From the NCBI GenBank assembly GCA_017466495.1, contig JAFTUB010000139.1, positions 1 through 9,018 of the forward strand: a DNA stretch of 9,018 nt. Reading direction: 5' to 3'. The notes beneath the pieces were generated by a model. It saw only the letters and a list, made by a program, of their open reading frames with translations, did no database searches and was not told the DNA's origin. The translations under genes and the position numbers were made by a program. The DNA is from Clostridia bacterium. GTDB lineage: Bacteria > Bacillota > Clostridia > Oscillospirales > CAG-272. Shown here in pieces: positions 4,879 to 9,018 of the stretch (the first letter of the stretch is position 1; every line of letters starts with the position of its first letter).

Positions 4879-5793
4879 ATGCTGGGAGAAATCTTTTATT
4901 GGATCTTCAATATGAGTATCGCCGCAACGATCTGCACGATACCCGTATTGCTTCTTCGCCCGGTCAAAAAAATTCCCCGTCGGATCTTCATTTGGCTGTG
5001 GCTTGTGCCCTTTGTGCGAATGTGTATTCCCGTCGGAATTTCCAGCAAGTACGGCATCATGGCGTTATTGTCCAGGTTTACCACGAAGACGGTTACGGTT
5101 TTTCAAATCGGCGACGGTTCGGCGCTGACGATGATGAATCACACCATGGGGGCAGCCGGTTATTTCCCCATTACCTACAAGGTGGATCTTCTTGAGGATT
5201 TGTTTAACGTTGCATCCGTCGTATGGCTTGCGGTTGCGCTGGCCGCTGTATTTACCTTGACCATCATTTATTTCGTCACCCTGGGAGAAGTCAAAGACGC
5301 GCAATGCTTGAGCGGGAACGTGTATCTTTCCGATAAGATCAAAACGCCTGCGCTTTACGGCATCATCAAGCCCAAAATCATTCTTCCCATGGAATATGAG
5401 GATAGCGAATTGCATTATATCCTGATGCACGAGCGTGCGCATTTGAAACGGAAGGACAATCTCCTTCGTCTTTTGGCCTTTGTGGTGGTTTGTCTGCATT
5501 GGTTTAATCCCCTCGCGTGGCTGATTTTGAAATTGCTGTATTCGGACATTGAGCTTGCGTGTGACGAGCTTGTATTGTCCAAATGCAATGAGGCCGAGCG
5601 GAAGGCGTACGCATACACCCTGCTTCATGCCGCAGAAAAAACAAACGTATTTGCCGCGTCCTTCGGGGGCGCCAAAATCAGATTGAGGATCGAAAACATC
5701 CTGTCTTACCGAAAAGTGTCCCTGGCATCATGGGTTGTGTGTTCTGCCTTGTTGATTTCCATTGCCTATATTCTGCTCACCAATGCATCATGA
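4879..5793 (+). CDS. M56-family (BlaR1-like) membrane zinc metallopeptidase without a C-terminal sensor domain
   Basis: This encodes 304 residues, about half the length of staphylococcal BlaR1/MecR1. Predicted helices are about 5-27, 33-52, 110-135, about 197-220 next to the active site, and about 283-302 at the C-terminus. The metalloprotease motif HERAH (His184, Glu185, His188) is intact, and IELACDEL supplies the probable third zinc ligand Glu225 and the conserved CDE (Glu230). The region between about 140 and 180 carries the usual LYGIIKPKIILP segment of M56 proteins. The protein ends right after the last helix, so the penicillin-binding sensor domain of classical BlaR1 is absent. The gene starts 4 bases after the repressor stop (ribosome site GAGGTG), which supports translational coupling and a repressor-protease pair. 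The expected role is signal-dependent inactivation of the repressor. The sensor must be elsewhere, perhaps in the roughly 55-residue extracytoplasmic loop (55-110) or in the next two proteins. Confidence 0.92.
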   Translation: MLGEIFYWIFNMSIAATICTIPVLLLRPVKKIPRRIFIWLWLVPFVRMCIPVGISSKYGIMALLSRFTTKTVTVFQIGDGSALTMMNHTMGAAGYFPITYKVDLLEDLFNVASVVWLAVALAAVFTLTIIYFVTLGEVKDAQCLSGNVYLSDKIKTPALYGIIKPKIILPMEYEDSELHYILMHERAHLKRKDNLLRLLAFVVVCLHWFNPLAWLILKLLYSDIELACDELVLSKCNEAERKAYAYTLLHAAEKTNVFAASFGGAKIRLRIENILSYRKVSLASWVVCSALLISIAYILLTNAS

Positions 5794-5807
5794 AGGGAGT
5801 TGTGCTG

Positions 5808-6380
5808 ATGAAGAAAAGAATGCTTGCTTTGACCGCGCTTTTCCTCTTGCTCGCCGCAATGCTTTTTTCCTGCAGCAAACGTGACGTGAGCATATCCTAC
5901 GGTGAAGACGGCAGCTATACGGGTTTTTCCGACATTCCGTCGGCGTATACCGCCGCGGATGCCATCCGCGACGGCTGCCTTGTGATCGATACCCTCCGGG
6001 GAACCAGTGAAGCTGCGGGATATGAGAATTGGCAGCGCTTTTTTGCCAGGGCCGAGTCGGGAGAGAATGCCTTTCTGCGCGTGGCGCATTTCATTGACGG
6101 CATCGGCTATTATCGGGATCTGTACTACTGCAATGGCAGATACACCATCTTCGATTTCAACGAGTTCGGCATATCGGAAGGGGAAAGCTATCGCTATTTG
6201 CGCCGTTTGGACGGATATGCGGGACCTGCATCCGCACCCAAGCAAGACTGTTATTACGTCCTTACCGACAGCATGGCGTTGACATATCGGGACGTAAGCT
6301 GGAGTTTTTTGTCGAGCTCCTTAGACTCAGTTACCACCATCCCCTTTGAATGGCTCGGCTTTATGATCTATTTTGAATGA
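5808..6380 (+). CDS. Lipoprotein with DUF4362-like domain
   Basis: This encodes a 190-residue predicted lipoprotein. Start 5808 has AAGGGAG (5793-5799) 8 bases upstream. An ATG at 5790 overlaps the previous stop as ATGA but has no ribosome site. The signal peptide (KKR, then a Leu/Ala-rich core) ends in LFSC with lipidated Cys22. The mature part begins with YTGFSDIPSAYTAADAIRDG and later has AFLRVAHFIDGIGYYRDLYY, CNGRYTIFDF and CYYVLTDS. This order (AY-x-x-x-DAI-x-x-G, then a strand-rich region around R-x-x-x-x-x-x-x-x-x-YRDLYY, then a late Cys plus YxLT) resembles the DUF4362 lipoproteins of Firmicutes, whose function is not established. The resemblance is from memory and moderate. It is coupled to the M56 gene (15-base gap) and, being outside the membrane, could be a signal-binding partner or the effector. 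Confidence 0.7.
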   Translation: MKKRMLALTALFLLLAAMLFSCSKRDVSISYGEDGSYTGFSDIPSAYTAADAIRDGCLVIDTLRGTSEAAGYENWQRFFARAESGENAFLRVAHFIDGIGYYRDLYYCNGRYTIFDFNEFGISEGESYRYLRRLDGYAGPASAPKQDCYYVLTDSMALTYRDVSWSFLSSSLDSVTTIPFEWLGFMIYFE

Positions 6381-6393
6381 CAAGGAGGTCAAT

Positions 6394-7359
6394 ATGGAAA
6401 ACAGAACGTTCAAAAAGTATACTTTGTTTTGTTTGCTCGGTGTTCTGACAGCCTCGTTTTATCCGATTTATATGGGTGTTTCGGTCATCTGCGACATGAT
6501 CCGGTACGGCACGGTATATGCCGAGAATTATCCGAAGTACATCATCCCGTACACGCCGATTGCACTCGCTCTCCTGGCGGGGGTTGCCCTGATGCCCGTT
6601 GCCATGAAATTCTTTCGGAAATACGCATTGCTGTTGGGAACGGGAATTTCCACCATATTGTTTTTTGTATTCGAATTCATTTTGGAAAGAACGGCAACGG
6701 TCACACGCACCGTAACCGGTGTTTTCTCCACACTGGAAGATTGGCAGATGTATATGTGTTATATTCCGACAAGCAGTTTTGAAGAAAGAACCTGGACGGA
6801 AGTTGATGTTTTGATGGGGGAATACAGCCCTGCGTTCAAGCTTCATTTTTACCTCATTTCTGTCGTCCTTATCCTATCCATCTTAAATTGCTTCTACGGC
6901 TTTGCCAACATGATCCGAACAGGGGATAAGCGCCGCTGCAAGTCCCTTACGATTCAGTCGATTGCCAGCGGCGCGTTTCTCGGAATGTGCATTTGGGCGT
7001 GTTTTACCGCCTTTTACCGAAACGGTGACATTCAGGTTTCTGCGCTTTCCGCGATCCTGATGAGCGTATTTTTCGTTCTGTTCGGGGTAACGGTCGGCAT
7101 ATATGCTGCATCCTTTACGCTGAATCAAAAGCCGATTCTTTCCGTTTGGCTGCCGGGCGTTCTTGCGTCGGTGGTTACACTCATCATGTACATCGGCGAA
7201 ATGATTTTGCTCAGCGGACATCTTTATCGTTTCGGTGACGGATTCTTTTTTGATGGCATACCCGGAATTGTCCTTGCGCCGGTGGATCTTGCGGTCATAA
7301 TTGCCTCGGGCGTGATTGCGGCAAGCATCGCAAATGCCGTCCGCAACAAGAATAGATAG
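6394..7359 (+). CDS. Polytopic membrane protein of the BlaI/M56 operon, function unknown
   Basis: This encodes 321 residues with about eight predicted membrane helices (roughly 10-32, 52-72, 77-97, 149-171, 186-206, 216-240, 250-273, 293-315). An extracytoplasmic or cytoplasmic loop of about 50 residues (98-148) carries several aromatic and acidic residues (EDWQMYMCYIPTSSFEERTW). Start 6394 is chosen because AAGGAGG (6382-6388) lies 5 bases upstream; the in-frame ATG at 6373 would lie before the ribosome site. The gene begins 13 bases after the lipoprotein stop and ends the operon. I see no transporter ATP-binding motif, no enzyme signature and no known family. Similar unnamed membrane proteins are often next to BlaI/M56 pairs in clostridia, as I recall. 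It may be the output of the system (envelope stress protection) or part of sensing. A terminator comes about 87 bases downstream. Confidence 0.8.
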   Translation: MENRTFKKYTLFCLLGVLTASFYPIYMGVSVICDMIRYGTVYAENYPKYIIPYTPIALALLAGVALMPVAMKFFRKYALLLGTGISTILFFVFEFILERTATVTRTVTGVFSTLEDWQMYMCYIPTSSFEERTWTEVDVLMGEYSPAFKLHFYLISVVLILSILNCFYGFANMIRTGDKRRCKSLTIQSIASGAFLGMCIWACFTAFYRNGDIQVSALSAILMSVFFVLFGVTVGIYAASFTLNQKPILSVWLPGVLASVVTLIMYIGEMILLSGHLYRFGDGFFFDGIPGIVLAPVDLAVIIASGVIAASIANAVRNKNR

Positions 7360-7445
7360 TTCCGTGTTCGGCGGAGTGCAGCACCTCGCCACGCCTGTGG
7401 GTTGGTACCCTCTCGTGCAGCTGAATCGGATACACAATACAACGA

Positions 7446-7480
7446 AAACAAACCTCTGCCGCAGCAGAGGTTTGTTTTTT
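7446..7480 (+). terminator. Intrinsic terminator after the four-gene operon
   Basis: A perfect 14-bp stem (7446-7459 with 7464-7477) closes loop CGCA, with core AACCTCTGC/GCAGAGGTT, and ends in TTTTTT. The next promoter starts only a few bases later. The 86 bases between 7360 and 7445 are non-coding, and I see no convincing structure in them beyond two GTGCAGC words (7377 and 7415). Confidence 0.92.
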
Positions 7481-7482
7481 GC

Positions 7483-7511
7483 TTGACACCGGTTGATATT
7501 TACGATACAAT
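7483..7511 (+). promoter_or_regulatory. Promoter of the downstream small membrane protein gene
   Basis: A perfect -35 TTGACA (7483-7488) and TACAAT -10 (7506-7511) have a 17-base spacer. The gene starts at 7665, giving an untranslated leader of about 145 bases. In the leader I see no clear terminator hairpin or riboswitch motif. A GTG-led frame through it (from 7520) lacks a ribosome site. Confidence 0.85.
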
Positions 7512-7664
7512 GATAAAAAGTGACAAATTTGCCGAAATCCTGTTTTCGCGCAACGCTCCCCAAAGCGGACAGGCGTTATGACGTCATGAAGAAGACAAAA
7601 AGGCGAAAACCTCTGATTGGACGTCTGCCTGATCCATTCATACAGAAAGGCGGTGAAGCTTTCT

Positions 7665-8198
7665 ATGCAGTTTATTATCACGTTCTTGTTCATATATTCC
7701 ATCAGCGCCATCATCGGGCAGCATATGCGAATGTTCTCCCCGGAGCCCAAACTGATCCTCATTCCGTCTCCGGTTCTGTACAATCTCCTGATTTTCCCTT
7801 CCTGTTTGATCCGGAATCGGGGGGCTGTTCGCAAAAAAGATCGGGGGTTAACCTTTTCGGAACTGCTGTTCTGCACCTTCAATCAGATTGCCCTTGTCGG
7901 CACCGCTGTCCTGCAGCTGATCCCCGCCCTTCCCTGTGATGTTGTGGAAATTTCCTTCGGCCGCCGGTATCGCTGGATGGACGTGACGCTGGATACCTTC
8001 AATCAGAAAATCCCTTTAGCGGCAATTTTAACACTTTTGTGTGTCGAATTGCTTGTTCTGGCGGGAGATGTGCTGATCCGCGCCGTTCGGGACGCTGATT
8101 TCAGAAAAAAGCTCGGTGCAGGTCTGTTCATTGGCTTGCTGGTTTTTTGTCTGGCCATGCTTGCCGGATTGATTTTTTCTCTCTGTCTGCTATTCTGA
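7665..8198 (+). CDS. Small multi-pass membrane protein, function unknown
   Basis: This encodes 177 residues with four or five predicted membrane helices (about 2-19, 30-48 weaker, 66-88, 115-139, 150-175). A basic cytoplasmic-type loop (RNRGAVRKKDRG, about 50-61) supports an inside loop, and a second charged loop (FGRRYRWMDVTLD, 98-110) separates helices three and four. Start 7665 has AAAGGCGG (7646-7653) 11 bases upstream. The earlier in-frame ATG at 7617 has no ribosome site. I do not recognise a family. It has its own strong promoter and is isolated between two terminators, so it is a separate unit from the BlaI/M56 operon. It shares that operon's lower GC composition and may have arrived with it. 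The coding frame is supported by its hydrophobic pattern and ribosome site against long overlapping open frames on both strands. Confidence 0.75.
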   Translation: MQFIITFLFIYSISAIIGQHMRMFSPEPKLILIPSPVLYNLLIFPSCLIRNRGAVRKKDRGLTFSELLFCTFNQIALVGTAVLQLIPALPCDVVEISFGRRYRWMDVTLDTFNQKIPLAAILTLLCVELLVLAGDVLIRAVRDADFRKKLGAGLFIGLLVFCLAMLAGLIFSLCLLF

Positions 8199-8221
8199 GC
8201 TCCCGATCATCATCCCCACAC

Positions 8222-8256
8222 AAAAAGGAGCCGCGCACAAGCGCGGCTCCTTTTTT
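8222..8256. terminator. Bidirectional intrinsic terminator between convergent genes
   Basis: A perfect 15-bp stem AAAAAGGAGCCGCGC (8222-8236) with GCGCGGCTCCTTTTT (8241-8255) closes loop ACAA. A and T runs on the two sides make it usable from either strand. It lies 23 bases after the plus-strand stop and just after the minus-strand stop at 8260. It also marks the right edge of the AT-rich block. Confidence 0.95.
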
Positions 8257-8259
8257 CGG

Positions 8260-9018
8260 TTATTTCCCGCGGCGGATGGATTCAAACGTGCCGCGGACTT
8301 CGTCCACCGTGCCGGTGGTGATGTAGTAGGAATAGGTGTAGGGTTTGCAGAACTCCAGCTGGTGAGTAAGCAGGGGAGCCACATAGCTGGTGGCGGCGTT
8401 CGCGGGGCTCTTGGAGCCGTTATAGAGGTACCGCCCCGCTACCAGAACATTGGCAAGGGGAGAGTACAGCCCCAGGGCATATCCCGTGGGCGTCACCCAG
8501 GCACACCAGTTTTCGTCGTTCCGCAGCCGGAAATAAGGGTCGGGACTGTTCCCCGCCCAGAAGGGAAGATCCTTTTTCACGGTGAGGGTATCTCCCGTCC
8601 AGGGAGAATCGCCGAAGTAGAAGACAAAATCGGAGAAGTAGCTGACGGTATAGAAGGCGGGAACCTCCTGCTGGCGCAGATTGTGGGGGTAGCCCGAGAA
8701 ATCGATGAATCGATTGTCCACCCGAACATGGCCCTCCTTCAGAGAATAGGTGTTCTCCATATACGAGGGTGTGCGGGAATTCTTATGGGCCCAATCCAGG
8801 GGCTGGCACTTGACCCAGATCTCTCTGCCGTCGTCCGAGACGGAATAATCCACCAGCTTTGAGGTGTTGCCGTACTGGTCGCCGCCCTGGACGGGGTTAT
8901 AGGCCCACACGTTGCCGCTGTATACCGCGGTTTCGTAGGGTGCGTTTTGGGCGCCGTAGTAGGACTGCTGGATCAGGCGGCCGGTATCATGGTTGTTGAG
9001 GAGGTTGGTCAGAGAATC
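8260..9018 (-). CDS. Uncharacterised protein, C-terminal part (possible secreted carbohydrate-active beta-sandwich)
   Basis: The minus-strand frame is open from the window edge (9018) to the stop at 8260; 252 codons are visible and the N-terminus is missing. The visible part starts DSLTNLLNNHDTGRLIQQSY, with a YNPVQGGDQYG motif shortly after. It continues as a strand-rich, aromatic protein (SYFSDFVFYFGDSPW, ENWCAWVTPTGYALGLYSP) and ends SYYITTGTVDEVRGTFESIRRG. The NHD-x-GRL-x-QQSYYG plus NP-x-QGGD pair recalls secreted or surface proteins seen beside polysaccharide-degradation genes, and the fold looks like a beta-sandwich, but I cannot name a family or catalytic residues. A shorter frame starting at GTG 8910 is not the true start, because the frame continues upstream with the same character. 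GC-rich codon use matches positions 1-3000, so this belongs to the host backbone. It is convergent with the small membrane protein gene. Confidence 0.72.
   Translation of the reverse strand, partial: DSLTNLLNNHDTGRLIQQSYYGAQNAPYETAVYSGNVWAYNPVQGGDQYGNTSKLVDYSVSDDGREIWVKCQPLDWAHKNSRTPSYMENTYSLKEGHVRVDNRFIDFSGYPHNLRQQEVPAFYTVSYFSDFVFYFGDSPWTGDTLTVKKDLPFWAGNSPDPYFRLRNDENWCAWVTPTGYALGLYSPLANVLVAGRYLYNGSKSPANAATSYVAPLLTHQLEFCKPYTYSYYITTGTVDEVRGTFESIRRGK

Noticed and set aside
7512..7664. Riboswitch or attenuator in the 145-base leader
   Set aside because: I saw no terminator-type stem with T run and no known riboswitch core; this stays open to a covariance search.
7295..7882. 195-codon minus-strand frame over the end of the operon and the downstream gene
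   Set aside because: It runs antisense through a promoter and a perfect terminator and has no ribosome site or recognisable domain.
7520..7939. 139-codon plus-strand frame (GTG start) overlapping the leader and first half of the small membrane protein gene
   Set aside because: No ribosome site, a composition unlike a folded protein, and the 7665 frame has the coherent membrane-helix pattern.
3110..8260. attL/attR pair from integration into tRNA-Gln
   Set aside because: No second copy of the T-arm/acceptor 3' end (GGTTCGAATCC or CCATCCCA) was found downstream in the window, and no integrase is present.

Overview
The window looks like a chromosomal segment of a Gram-positive gut clostridium, probably in or near the Oscillospiraceae/Ruminococcaceae. 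The reasons are family content (PNPase tail, VanY-type M15 peptidase, clostridial solute-binding lipoprotein, BlaI/M56 pair), strong AAGGAGG-type ribosome sites, a tRNA with encoded CCA, and short palindromic interspersed repeats of a style I associate with that group. The taxonomic call is inference.

Layout. Positions 1-3135 are GC-rich: the end of pnp with its terminator, then a membrane-anchored D,D-carboxypeptidase-like peptidase and a solute-binding lipoprotein (apparently co-transcribed), then tRNA-Gln(TTG) behind a consensus promoter. Positions 3137-3513 hold the tRNA terminator, an array of tiny hairpins linked by TGAAAT/ATTTCA, and two inverted copies of a structured interspersed repeat. 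From about 3530 to 8200 the DNA is visibly more AT-rich and looks acquired. It opens with a promoter, a 21-codon micro-ORF, a broken four-helix-bundle gene and an intact GNAT acetyltransferase, and a second near-copy of the tRNA terminator follows. Next comes a compact operon of four genes: BlaI/MecI-type repressor, M56 (BlaR1-like) membrane metallopeptidase, DUF4362-like lipoprotein and an eight-helix membrane protein. A small membrane protein with its own promoter follows. Composition returns to GC-rich at a bidirectional terminator (8222-8256) and a convergent, truncated gene of unknown function on the minus strand.

How the genes may work together. The most interesting unit is the operon at 4457-7359. 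Its promoter is packed with nested palindromes that fit a BlaI-type repressor. The M56 protein keeps the zinc-protease residues but has no penicillin-sensor domain. The lipoprotein and the polytopic membrane protein encoded just behind it are therefore candidates for the signal-sensing and effector parts of an envelope-stress system. This is inference from gene order and domain content. No integrase, transposase or attachment-site duplication was found that would prove how the AT-rich block arrived.
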